DNA of 37,627 nucleotides from positions 1-37,627 of the forward strand of contig VHDF01000043.1 of NCBI GenBank assembly GCA_016871495.1, read 5' to 3'. Source of the DNA: Verrucomicrobiota bacterium (GTDB taxonomy: Bacteria > Verrucomicrobiota > Verrucomicrobiia > Limisphaerales > VHDF01). Shown piece after piece: positions 18,731 through 26,374 of this stretch (positions are counted from its first letter, which is position 1; the number at the start of each line of letters is the position of its first letter). Under the pieces are notes generated by a model. It did no database searches and was not told the DNA's origin. It saw only the letters and a program-made list of their open reading frames with translations. The position numbers and the translations under genes are program-made.

Positions 18731-20017
18731 TCAGGCGCGCCTGGCTCTCCAGGCGTTGAAAAGCAACAGCAGAAGGTTAAAGCCCCCGAGCGTGCCGATG
18801 ACGGCGTGCAGGGACGGATGCCAGACTGCGATCGTACTTCCGTACGCCACGCCAATCGCAGCTGAACCGTAAACCGCCACTTGATCCCGCCGGGCGAGCG
18901 CACTCGAGATCAGGACGTTCGCGATCGCCAAAGGAAGCATCGCCCAGACAAACCAGGGGATGAGGGCTCCGGCTTCGAGCAACAGGCTTCGGCGTTCCGG
19001 CCCAAGTTTTTCGACCAGCGATTTTGCCCAGCCCGCTTCGGACAGCGTCAATTGATCGAGCAGCCAGGGAATGGACCAAGCGCCCGCGCTCGTGCCCAGG
19101 GCGGCAAGCGCGCCCAGGGCGGCGGTGCAGACCACGGCCCAACCGAGTACTTTCGTCGGTTCAGCGTGCGTGGCGCTGCGGACGAGTTTGGGAAACAGCA
19201 CAATGCTTAAAGGGGTGGTGAACACCACGAGACCGCGGCCAATCATCCCCGCCGCCGCATAAGACCCGGTCAAGCCGGCTTCGAAGCCTTGGCGGACCAC
19301 GGGGAGGTCGATATAGAGAATGAATTGCACGGTCCCCAGTCCGAGGGTCAGGGGAATCAATTGTGAAACCCAACGGCCCCACTCGAAGCGGGATGCGGGG
19401 CCGGACAGGACTTGGCGGCTGTGCCACAACGCGATTCCAAAAGCGGATGCAAATCCCAAGAGCACACCCACCATCGCGCCGGCGGCATAGCCTCCCATGA
19501 TCGCCACGATGATTCCAACCGACGCGAAACGTCCCAGTCCATTCAACACGGTCGCCCAACCGAACCAGAGAAAATTCTGGCGACCTTGCAAGTAGCCCAT
19601 GAAAATCGGCAGCCAAAGCTGTGGCAAGGCCACCGCAGCGGTCATCCAGAGGGCGGCCGGATTGGAGATTTTGAAGCCGGCCAGCAGGCGGGATTGGAAG
19701 AGCCAGACGGCAAGCAGAACCACGATCCACAGCAGAAAGGACCAGCCCACCAGGCTGCGGAGGGTTCCGGCCAGTTCGAGTTCGTCCTCGCGATCGAGAC
19801 ATGCGGCCGTTTGCTGGGCCAGAGTGGTTTGCAGCCCGATGACGGGAATCATCATCAGGCCCACAAGGCCAAGCAGCGCGCCGAACAACCCGTACTCCTC
19901 CTTCGGCATGAGCGGCGCGAAGAGATGCACGGCAAACATGAATCCCCCGCTCAGGGTGGTCGAGATCATCATCCATCCACCCTGGCGGAAAAAAGAATGG
20001 CGCTCGGCTTGGGTCAT
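18731..20017 (-). CDS. Oligosaccharide flippase-type membrane protein
   Basis: A 428-residue polytopic membrane protein with about 12 hydrophobic segments, first at about 13-35. It resembles the MOP superfamily (Wzx/MATE-like polysaccharide exporters): features include the polar GGWMMISTTLSGGFMFAVHL at the start, FMGYLQGRQNFLWFGW, and the glycine-rich GSYAAAGMIGRGLVVFTTPL. Such proteins flip lipid-linked sugars across the inner membrane. A longer frame begins at a TTG at 20095, but the ATG at 20017 overlaps the stop of the glycosyltransferase gene as ATGA, the usual sign of translational coupling, and is preferred. It is the third gene of an operon with a glycosyltransferase and an M20 hydrolase. 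Confidence 0.78.
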   Translation of the reverse strand: MTQAERHSFFRQGGWMMISTTLSGGFMFAVHLFAPLMPKEEYGLFGALLGLVGLMMIPVIGLQTTLAQQTAACLDREDELELAGTLRSLVGWSFLLWIVVLLAVWLFQSRLLAGFKISNPAALWMTAAVALPQLWLPIFMGYLQGRQNFLWFGWATVLNGLGRFASVGIIVAIMGGYAAGAMVGVLLGFASAFGIALWHSRQVLSGPASRFEWGRWVSQLIPLTLGLGTVQFILYIDLPVVRQGFEAGLTGSYAAAGMIGRGLVVFTTPLSIVLFPKLVRSATHAEPTKVLGWAVVCTAALGALAALGTSAGAWSIPWLLDQLTLSEAGWAKSLVEKLGPERRSLLLEAGALIPWFVWAMLPLAIANVLISSALARRDQVAVYGSAAIGVAYGSTIAVWHPSLHAVIGTLGGFNLLLLLFNAWRARRA

Positions 20018-20964
20018 ATCGTGATTCTCTCCAGAACCACGGGAATGGGCTCGCGATCTCCGGGGGCTTTCAGACGCGTGAAGAGCCCCTTCCAAAATCC
20101 AAGTCCATAGGCGATGTGAGTGAGCATCAAACCGAGGGCAATGGCACCCCAGCGCGCGCGAGGTTCACGGGGCGTCAGCCAGGCGGAGGCGCTGACCATG
20201 ACCAGGTAGCCCGCCAGCGGCCAAAGCGCGATGGAAGGCAGCAAGGGCATGGCGGCCAGGTAAACGCAAAAAAGCGGCGGCACAAAATTCAGGACGGAAT
20301 TCATGGTGGGATGCGAACGCCATTGTTCCGCCCGCCCACGGCCATAATTCATCAGCATGTTCACAAAAGCGCGCCACGTGGTGCGAGGACGTCTCGACAC
20401 CACAAAATTAGGATCGTAAATCAGGCGCCCACCTTGAGCCAAAATCGCGTCCATCAGGGCGTTTTCTTCATTGGGATACAGCGCCTCATCGAACCCCCCC
20501 AAGCGCAAGAAGGTGTCCCGTTTCAAAATCAGATTGCAGAGGATCAACTCCTTTTCGCTCGATTCGCGGCGGCTTCCCATCGCCCGGTAACGCGCCGCAC
20601 TCGGGCCGAACGCCAGGCGATTACCCATGACGCTGGCGAAGGATTGTTCAAGCGGCGGCGCTGTTTCCGGGCACAGATTGGGTCCGCCCACGCCTTCACA
20701 TCCCGGCTGCACAAGCGCGTCCAGCACGCGCCGCAGATTCGCGCGTTCGGGAACGGAATCATCGTCCAGAAAATAGATCCACTCGCCTTGGGCGGCCCGC
20801 ACGGCGTGGTTGCGCTGGACCGAAGGCTGCTTGCCCCGCGCGACAAGGATCTCAAGCTTGTCCTTGGGGTAATCGAGCAGCGCCGCGGCATGGGCGGCCA
20901 GAACCTGGGCTTCGTCCGGTCGCGCGGCGATGACCACACTGAGGAAGGGCACGGAGGCATCCAT
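20014..20964 (-). CDS. Family 2 glycosyltransferase
   Basis: A 316-residue inverting GT-A glycosyltransferase. The nucleotide-sugar domain starts SVVIAARPDEAQVLAAH; the metal-binding DxD is the DDD at 67-69 in YFLDDDSVPERANLRRV. A later motif, LGGFDEALYPNEENALMDA, supplies the acidic acceptor-binding/base region in place of the usual ED. Two or three hydrophobic segments at about 228-290 anchor the enzyme to the membrane. It probably adds sugar to a lipid-linked or surface glycan that the neighbouring flippase then moves. It lies 9 bp after the M20 hydrolase gene and overlaps the flippase start by 4 bp. Confidence 0.87.
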   Translation of the reverse strand: MDASVPFLSVVIAARPDEAQVLAAHAAALLDYPKDKLEILVARGKQPSVQRNHAVRAAQGEWIYFLDDDSVPERANLRRVLDALVQPGCEGVGGPNLCPETAPPLEQSFASVMGNRLAFGPSAARYRAMGSRRESSEKELILCNLILKRDTFLRLGGFDEALYPNEENALMDAILAQGGRLIYDPNFVVSRRPRTTWRAFVNMLMNYGRGRAEQWRSHPTMNSVLNFVPPLFCVYLAAMPLLPSIALWPLAGYLVMVSASAWLTPREPRARWGAIALGLMLTHIAYGLGFWKGLFTRLKAPGDREPIPVVLERITI

Positions 20965-20973
20965 CGCGTGCGG

Positions 20974-22110
20974 TCAAGGCAGCGATTCCAGGAATCGGGT
21001 GAGCTGGCGGACGGCCAAATCGAGGGAATCCAGATCGATCCATTCGTCGGCGGTATGAGCTTGGGCGATGTCGCCGGGTCCATAGACAATGCTCGGAATG
21101 CCGCCCATGGCCAGCACCGCGGCGTCGCAAAAATAATTCACCCCTTGAGGGTCCGATTGCCCGGCGGCTTGCATCATTCGTTGCACCCAGGGGTTTTTGA
21201 AATCGGTTTCGAGCGCGGGACACGGGCCCTCGCGCAAGGTGCCAAGCGAGGCGGACAGGCGCTTGGACCGCAGCCGGGCGGCCAATTCAAGCTTCACCGT
21301 GCTCAGGGATTCGCCCGGCAGCGTGCGACGATCGACTTGGATGGAGCATGAGGCGGGGACGATGTTGGGTTGCGAGCCTCCCAGGATCGCTCCGACATTC
21401 ACCGTGGCCGAGCCCAGCAGGGGGTGGGATCGACGCGAAAGGTCGTCGGCATACTCGGTCTCCAGGAGATCCACGATGCGGGCCATTTCATGCACCGCAT
21501 TCTTGCCAAGTTTGGGAGTGGATCCGTGGGCTGATTTTCCCACGGTCTTCAGTACAAGCCAGAGGCCGCCCTTGTGGGCGGTGACCACGCGATTGCGAGT
21601 GGGCTCTCCGACAATGGCCAGGTCCGCCTTTAATTTCGAACGCGCCACATGGCGCGATCCCTCTTGAGCCTTCTCTTCGTCGATGAGGCCCAGAAAAAGG
21701 ATTTCGGTGTGCGCGGGGCGCTTGCGTTTGCCGGCCATCGCCATGACGGCGCTCAACATGGCGGTGACGGAACCCTTCGTGTCGCAGGCACCCCGACCGT
21801 GAAGTCTTCCTCGCTTGATCTCCGGAGTAAACGCCTTCTCGGGGGTGCCGAGGATGCCCACGGTGTCCAGATGCGGCGCAAGAATCACCCGATGTTTGAT
21901 CCGTCCCGTGGGAGTCAAGCGAGCGTGCAAATTAGGCCTCTGGGCAAAGACCTCATCCAGGGCCACGTCCAGTCCGGCGTCGGCGGCGACCGAGGCCAGC
22001 CAATGGGCGACGCGCTGTTCTCCCGCCCTCGGATCATCCTTGGGCAGGAAAGCGGGGTTTACACTGGGCAACGCGACAAGTTCTCGGAGAAGGGCGCGGG
22101 GGGTGGGCAT
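20974..22110 (-). CDS. M20 family metallopeptidase (ArgE/DapE-type deacylase)
   Basis: A 378-residue di-zinc amidohydrolase. All expected metal and catalytic residues are present: H80 and D82 in APHLDTVG, bridging D110 in GRGACDTKG, catalytic E145 with metal-binding E146 in GLIDEEKA, E169 in VGEPT, and H352 near the end. The dimerisation domain lies at about 175-285. ArgE/DapE relatives remove acyl groups from amino acids such as N-acetylornithine or N-succinyl-diaminopimelate. Nothing nearby belongs to arginine or lysine synthesis, so the substrate is uncertain; its place before a glycosyltransferase and flippase may be coincidental. The start at 22110 gives the normal N-terminus; the open frame extends upstream to 22215 without similarity. 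Confidence 0.85.
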   Translation of the reverse strand: MPTPRALLRELVALPSVNPAFLPKDDPRAGEQRVAHWLASVAADAGLDVALDEVFAQRPNLHARLTPTGRIKHRVILAPHLDTVGILGTPEKAFTPEIKRGRLHGRGACDTKGSVTAMLSAVMAMAGKRKRPAHTEILFLGLIDEEKAQEGSRHVARSKLKADLAIVGEPTRNRVVTAHKGGLWLVLKTVGKSAHGSTPKLGKNAVHEMARIVDLLETEYADDLSRRSHPLLGSATVNVGAILGGSQPNIVPASCSIQVDRRTLPGESLSTVKLELAARLRSKRLSASLGTLREGPCPALETDFKNPWVQRMMQAAGQSDPQGVNYFCDAAVLAMGGIPSIVYGPGDIAQAHTADEWIDLDSLDLAVRQLTRFLESLP

Positions 22111-22409
22111 GGGGAAGATCGGCGAGTTGAGGGAGAGGGATGAATCAGCAGGTTGCCGGACATTGCATGTTAAATTCAGCGGGATGAATTGGGCATGGTG
22201 TTCACCGGCCGCCACCTGATCGCGTCCCGTTTAGAGTCCGCCAGTCGGGCCAGCGCAGCATTCAGCTTCAGGAACTTACCCAAGCCGGGAGAAAGTCCAA
22301 AGGTAAATTGGCGAACTTCGGCAAGCGCGGCGATCTGAACGAGTGGTGTGATGGCCCCAGGAAAGCTCGCGCGGAGGATCCCAGATCAAGGGGTGACCCC
22401 AAGCCGGGA
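22111..22409. other. Intergenic region with hairpin, 299 bp
   Basis: It holds the upstream region of the M20 gene and the 3' side of the LysR gene. A nested inverted repeat at 22377-22411 (GATCCC/GGGATC outside, GGGGT/ACCCC inside) overlaps the LysR stop codon. It has no T-run, so it could be a weak terminator or a repeat remnant. Between about 22215 and 22350 a minus-strand frame is open but matches nothing I recognise. Confidence 0.4.
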
Positions 22410-23303
22410 TCATTTTCCGGAAGCCGCTTCCCTGGCGTGGTCCAAGAACCTTTCTGCCGCCGCCGTGAGTCCGTTCTTGAGCGAAACGACCCCGACTTGC
22501 AACGGAGCGGGCGCCGGCGTCAGCGGCAGGAGTCTCAGACGCGGTCCGGCGATGCATGACAGAGATTCCGGCATCAACGCGATTCCACTGCCGGCTTCGA
22601 CCGCCGCAATGAGACTTGATACACCATCGAGTTCTTTCGCGATGCGCGGACGGTCCTTGGGCTTGGCGAACACCGCGGCCAGCAATTCGTGATAGTCGGG
22701 ATACTCCTGGCGGCTGAAGGCGACCCAGGGCTCGCGGACGGCTTCGTCCAGCGTCACGACGCGCCGGCGGGCCAGCGGATGCTTCGGTGCGACTGCCAGG
22801 CGCAAATGGTCGCGGGTGAGTTCCTCAAAGCGCAGTCCACGCAACGCGGCGGTGCTCGGGCGCGCCGTCATCGCCAGATCCAGTTTCGCATCGCGCAACC
22901 TGGCCAGCATCTCCGCCGTGGACAGGTCTTGCATCCGCACCCGCATGCCCGGCATCGCCGTCTGAAACGCCCGCAACGCCACGGGCAGGAAACGCGCCGT
23001 GAGCGTCGGCGCGTAGCCCATACGAAGTTCGCCGGGTCCGCCGGTGGCGACGGCTCGCGCCGCCCTGACGGCCTCGTCGGCCCTTTGCAGGACAGCGCGT
23101 GTTTCGGTGAGGAACACGCGGCCTGCGTCAGTCAGTCGCACGGACTTGGCGCTGCGCTCGAAGAGCGGGAACCCCAGTTCATCTTCGAGGTCGCGAATTT
23201 GCCGGCTCAAGGCGGGTTGCGAGATGTGCAGTTTCGGGGCCGCGCGGGAGACGTTCTCCGCCTCGGCGACGGCGGCGAAGTAACGGAGATGCCGGAGTTC
23301 CAT
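22410..23303 (-). CDS. LysR family transcriptional regulator
   Basis: A 297-residue regulator of normal LysR length. The N-terminal winged helix-turn-helix (1-60) has MELRHLRYFAAVAEAENVSR and the recognition segment HISQPALSRQIRDLEDELG, followed by LFERSAKSVRLTDAGRVFL. The C-terminal domain (about 90-290) is the periplasmic-binding-protein-like effector domain with GELRMGYAPT at its start. LysR proteins typically autoregulate and control a divergent gene in response to a small ligand; the divergent neighbour is the pirin-like gene. The ATG at 23303 starts directly at the DNA-binding domain; an upstream extension to 23456 would run through the shared promoter and into the pirin gene, so it was rejected. 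Confidence 0.9.
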   Translation of the reverse strand: MELRHLRYFAAVAEAENVSRAAPKLHISQPALSRQIRDLEDELGFPLFERSAKSVRLTDAGRVFLTETRAVLQRADEAVRAARAVATGGPGELRMGYAPTLTARFLPVALRAFQTAMPGMRVRMQDLSTAEMLARLRDAKLDLAMTARPSTAALRGLRFEELTRDHLRLAVAPKHPLARRRVVTLDEAVREPWVAFSRQEYPDYHELLAAVFAKPKDRPRIAKELDGVSSLIAAVEAGSGIALMPESLSCIAGPRLRLLPLTPAPAPLQVGVVSLKNGLTAAAERFLDHAREAASGK

Positions 23304-23313
23304 GCGCAATGGA

Positions 23314-23332
23314 GCATACCTCTTGGTTATGC
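23314..23332. promoter_or_regulatory. Candidate LysR binding site between divergent genes
   Basis: GCATACCTCTTGGTTATGC is an imperfect palindrome with GCATA/TATGC ends, containing a T-N11-A core typical of LysR sites. It lies 11 bp upstream of the LysR start and about 57 bp upstream of the pirin-like start, a suitable position for autorepression and divergent activation. The assignment rests on position and symmetry only. Confidence 0.45.
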
Positions 23333-23388
23333 TGAGGCAAGAAACATGGTCTTTCCCAGATTCCCAGGGCCCGTGGCATCGTGTTTCC

Positions 23389-24084
23389 ATGATGAAAATA
23401 CGGAAAGCAAACGAACGCGGCCACGCCGAGCGGGGATGGCTTGACACGTACCACACCTTCAGCTTCGCGGACTACTTTGACCCGCAGTGGAGAGGCTTCC
23501 GCAGTCTGCGCGTCATCAACGACGACCTGGTGATGCCGGGCATGGGATTCGGAACGGATCCGCATCGCGACATGGAGATTATGACTTACATCTTGAGCGG
23601 CGCGCTGGAGCACAAGGACTCGATGGGCAACGAGCGCATCATCCGTGCGGGCGAGGTGCAATACATGGCCGCCGGCACGGGCGTGGAGCACAGCGAATTC
23701 AATCCCTCGCCGGACGAAGCGGTGCATCTGCTGCAGATTTGGATTGAGCCTGACCGCAAAGGTGTGACGCCGCGTTACGCGGAGAAGTCATTGGTGAGCG
23801 CGGTCCCCGGCGAATTCCACTTGGTCGCAAGCAAGACGGGGTTCGGCCGTTCAATCGCCATCCACCAAGACGCTCAGTTTTGGTTCGCGAGACTGGACGC
23901 GGGCCAACGCGTCACCCATCCGCTCGCCGGCAATCGTCATGCGTGGATTCACGTTGCCGAAGGTGAAGTGTCACTCCAGGGCAGACCGCTTCAAGGCGGC
24001 GACGGCGTGGCGGTGAGCGATGAGCGCACGCTGGAACTGAGCGCATCCAAGCCGGCACAAGTTCTCCTCTTCGACCTCCACTAA
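23389..24084 (+). CDS. Pirin-like bicupin protein (YhhW-type)
   Basis: A 231-residue protein that aligns without gaps to the start of E. coli YhhW: MMKIRKANERGHAERGWLDT, then HTFSFADYFDP and the N-terminal cupin. YhhW binds its metal through H57, H59, H101 and E103 and has quercetin 2,3-dioxygenase activity in vitro. Here H59, H101 and E103 are present, but position 57 is aspartate (GTDPHRDMEI instead of GTHPHRDMEI). Aspartate could still bind metal, so activity is not excluded. The second cupin covers about 130-231. Two adjacent ATGs (23389 and 23392) are possible starts. The gene is divergent from the LysR regulator, 85 bp away, and is its likely target. Confidence 0.87.
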   Translation: MMKIRKANERGHAERGWLDTYHTFSFADYFDPQWRGFRSLRVINDDLVMPGMGFGTDPHRDMEIMTYILSGALEHKDSMGNERIIRAGEVQYMAAGTGVEHSEFNPSPDEAVHLLQIWIEPDRKGVTPRYAEKSLVSAVPGEFHLVASKTGFGRSIAIHQDAQFWFARLDAGQRVTHPLAGNRHAWIHVAEGEVSLQGRPLQGGDGVAVSDERTLELSASKPAQVLLFDLH

Positions 24085-24445
24085 ACCTCCCGACGAACTT
24101 GATGGTGAAGTGACTCACCGTTCCGCACCCCGGCCCGGCGGAGTTCTTTGGCTTAAAACGGCCATTGCCCTCCATGAATCTTCGCAAGGTTGGCGGTAAA
24201 GCCTTTCCGCATCACTTACCAGATCCATCAAGGATAGGCCTCGTTCTTCGTCGTGTTTTTTTCAATGGGACACGGAATGGGCGATGCTCACGGCGACGGA
24301 ATCCCGTTGGGATTCTTGGCGGGACGAGTTTGAGTTGCGTTTCGTCGGTTGGGACGGGTTTAAGGATCAAGGATGCGGGGATGCCACGAAGGCCGCTGGC
24401 GAAGAACTCCAGTTCATGGACATGCCGGATCTTTGGGACGAGCGG
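24085..24445. other. Intergenic region, about 360 bp, no gene recognised
   Basis: The region separates the pirin-like gene from the convergent methyltransferase gene. GAATCCC-GTT-GGGATTC at 24299-24315 is a perfect 7-bp stem with a 3-base loop but lacks a T-run. Short frames on both strands show no similarity I can name. Confidence 0.35.
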
Positions 24446-25169
24446 TCACGGGCTGCCGGATCCGGTTTGGCCGGGCTTTCTTCTGAACACGAGCACGGCG
24501 AGGCCGTTCCACCATTGTTCCAAGTCGCCGTTGTGCCGGGCGGGAAGTTCGTGGACAAGCCGCCATCGCCCGGCGAGTGCCGGCTTCCGCCCGTGAATCG
24601 GAGTCCGGTGCAAAGCGCCAATCGTCCACCAGGACCAACGCCTCGTCGGCCAGAAGCGGTTCGGCGTCCCGGATGCCCCGGTATTGAGAATCCTCGTCGT
24701 GGGCGCCGTCGTAAAAGTAGCAGCCGACCGGAGGCAGGCCCAGCGAGGGCCAGTCTTGAATCACATCGCGGAAATCGCGGTTGAAAAACGTGACGCGATG
24801 TTCGAGTCCGTAGTCGCGCAGGTTGGCTTCGAGCGCCTTCTGATTGCGAGGTTCATGCGGGTCGTCGAACAGCGAGAAGTTGTCGCAGGCGACGGCGCGG
24901 GCGTGTGCATGACCGCGCATCGCTGCGATGAGGCTCTTCCCCTGGAATGTGCCGACTTCGAAATAAAGTTCCGAGCCGTCGCGAGGGAGCGCCGCTCCAG
25001 CCAATTGAAGCAGCCGCAGTTTTTTGGGCGATGCCATGCCCTGGACGCTTGGACAGGGGTCAGACGATGGCAAGATCCCGATGCGCTCGAGCCACCGCTG
25101 CCAGCGCGGGAAGCTGAATTGACCTCGCACCAGCGGTTCGATCGACTGGAGAAACGGCTTCGTGTCCAA
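24446..25169 (-). pseudogene. Class I SAM-dependent methyltransferase with a +1 frameshift
   Basis: The first about 200 residues are a Rossmann-fold methyltransferase: LYFEVGTFQGKSLIAAM is the SAM-binding motif I, FNRDFRDVI follows, and FYDGAHDEDSQYRGI then ALVLVDDWRFAPDS matches the Methyltransf_24-like group. The frame then runs into arginine-rich sequence without similarity (stop at 24414). Removing one base from the run of three Cs at 24569-24571 restores a family-like ending, VHELPARHNGDLEQWWNGL then AVLVF, with a stop at 24446 and a total of about 240 residues. The cause is therefore one extra base, either a recent mutation or an assembly error. It is the last of three genes in an RNase HII-YraN operon, 24 bp after yraN. 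Its substrate is unknown. Confidence 0.75.
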
Positions 25170-25193
25170 GGCGGGAGGCTCGTGTTCGTAGGA

Positions 25194-25631
25194 TCAGCCG
25201 AAGCGCATCGAGGAGGGCATGGAAAAGGCAGCCTGAAGGTGGCGCACTTCGGAAAGGGCGTCTGCCTCGAGCAAGACTTCGACGATGTCGAAACGGATCT
25301 TGATTTCCGGGCGCCCGATTTCGCTTAGATAATCCATGGCGCCCTGGGCCACACGCCGTCGTTTTTCGGTGTCCACGGCGGCGGCGGGCCGCGTCCATTG
25401 ATCGCGTCCCCGGGCTTTGACCTCGACGAAGACCAGGCAATCGTGATCTCGGAACACGAGGTCGATTTCGCCTCGCGGGGAACGATAATTGGCGGCGAGG
25501 CATTTCATCCCGGTTCGTTCCAAGTGCCGACGGGCGGCGCGCTCGCCGAGGTGGCCGCGCCGTTGAGCGATCGGCTCTTGGTTTGGGCGCGGCCAGATGG
25601 ACCGAAGACGATGGAGCCAGTTGCCAGGCAT
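25194..25631 (-). CDS. yraN: YraN family (UPF0102) endonuclease-like protein
   Basis: A 145-residue protein with the restriction-endonuclease-like core of UPF0102. The sequence RGHLGERAARRHLERTG is followed by YRSPRGEIDLVFRD and CLVFVEVKAR, which supply the conserved E, D and ExK residues of the fold. The family is widespread, often next to rnhB as here, and has been linked to DNA processing, but its role is not settled. The start at 25631 leaves 7 bp after the rnhB stop; an upstream start at 25676 would overlap rnhB by 38 bp. The C-terminal tail is somewhat longer than usual. Confidence 0.85.
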   Translation of the reverse strand: MPGNWLHRLRSIWPRPNQEPIAQRRGHLGERAARRHLERTGMKCLAANYRSPRGEIDLVFRDHDCLVFVEVKARGRDQWTRPAAAVDTEKRRRVAQGAMDYLSEIGRPEIKIRFDIVEVLLEADALSEVRHLQAAFSMPSSMRFG

Positions 25632-25638
25632 AAGCAGT

Positions 25639-26358
25639 TCAAAAGAATTCGGGCTGCCGCGGGCGGCAGGGAGCAAAACTCAACCGATGGATGGGGCTGG
25701 TGCCGAGGCGGTCCAGGGCGTCCAAATGTTCCGGGGTGCCATAGCCTTTGTGGTCGGCGAAACCGTATCCGGGATAGAGCCGGTCGAGTTCGAGCATGCG
25801 ACGGTCGCGGGTGACTTTGGCGATGACACTCGCGGCGGCGATAGAATAGGAGCGAGAATCCCCCTTGATCAAGGCGGTTTGGGGTGGGGTCAAACCCGGG
25901 ACGGGGCGTCCGTCGATCAGAACATGTCCGGGTTCATGGCCAAGCTGACGCAGGGCCAGAGCCATGGCGCGATGCGTGGCTTGGAGGATGTTGATGCGGT
26001 CGATCACCTCGGGTTCGATGGAAGCGACCCCTTTCTCGATCTGAGGATGGCCAATGAGGAAATCGAAGTAGGACTCCCGTCGAGACTCGGAAAGCTGCTT
26101 GGAATCGTTGAGGCCTTCGAGTTCCGGGGGCAATCCCGACAGAACCCAGCGGGAAGGGAAAATGACGGCGGCCGCCACGACCGGTCCGGCGAGAGGGCCT
26201 CGACCCGCTTCATCGATCCCGGCCACACGAGCCACGCCGAGCGCCAGGCGGCTTTTTTCGAACTCAAAAAGGTCCGGGGCGGGTTCGGACGTGGCGGGCA
26301 CGGCCGGAAGAGTGAGGCATTGCCTTTGCGCGCGGCAACGCCAAAGATGGCCGCCCAT
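25639..26358 (-). CDS. rnhB: Ribonuclease HII
   Basis: A protein of about 239 residues that cleaves RNA in RNA-DNA hybrids and starts removal of single ribonucleotides from [23 protein letters not shown] holds the first two catalytic acids, D49 and E50. [14 protein letters not shown] (third acid) and the [20 protein letters not shown] region (last acid and substrate loop) follow, then [18 protein letters not shown], the RNase HII C-terminal signature. The first about 45 residues are not conserved, so the start is uncertain: ATG 26358 is used, with an upstream ATG-initiated frame to 26403 and a GTG at 26301 as alternatives. It leads an operon with yraN and the methyltransferase and is divergent from the Hsp70 gene. 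Confidence 0.9.
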   Translation of the reverse strand: MGGHLWRCRAQRQCLTLPAVPATSEPAPDLFEFEKSRLALGVARVAGIDEAGRGPLAGPVVAAAVIFPSRWVLSGLPPELEGLNDSKQLSESRRESYFDFLIGHPQIEKGVASIEPEVIDRINILQATHRAMALALRQLGHEPGHVLIDGRPVPGLTPPQTALIKGDSRSYSIAAASVIAKVTRDRRMLELDRLYPGYGFADHKGYGTPEHLDALDRLGTSPIHRLSFAPCRPRQPEFF

Positions 26359-26374
26359 GGCCTCTGTTCCGGAC

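Noticed and set aside
20116-21351. Plus-strand frame of about 410 codons
   Set aside because: It is antisense to the glycosyltransferase and M20 genes, both of which have complete catalytic motifs.
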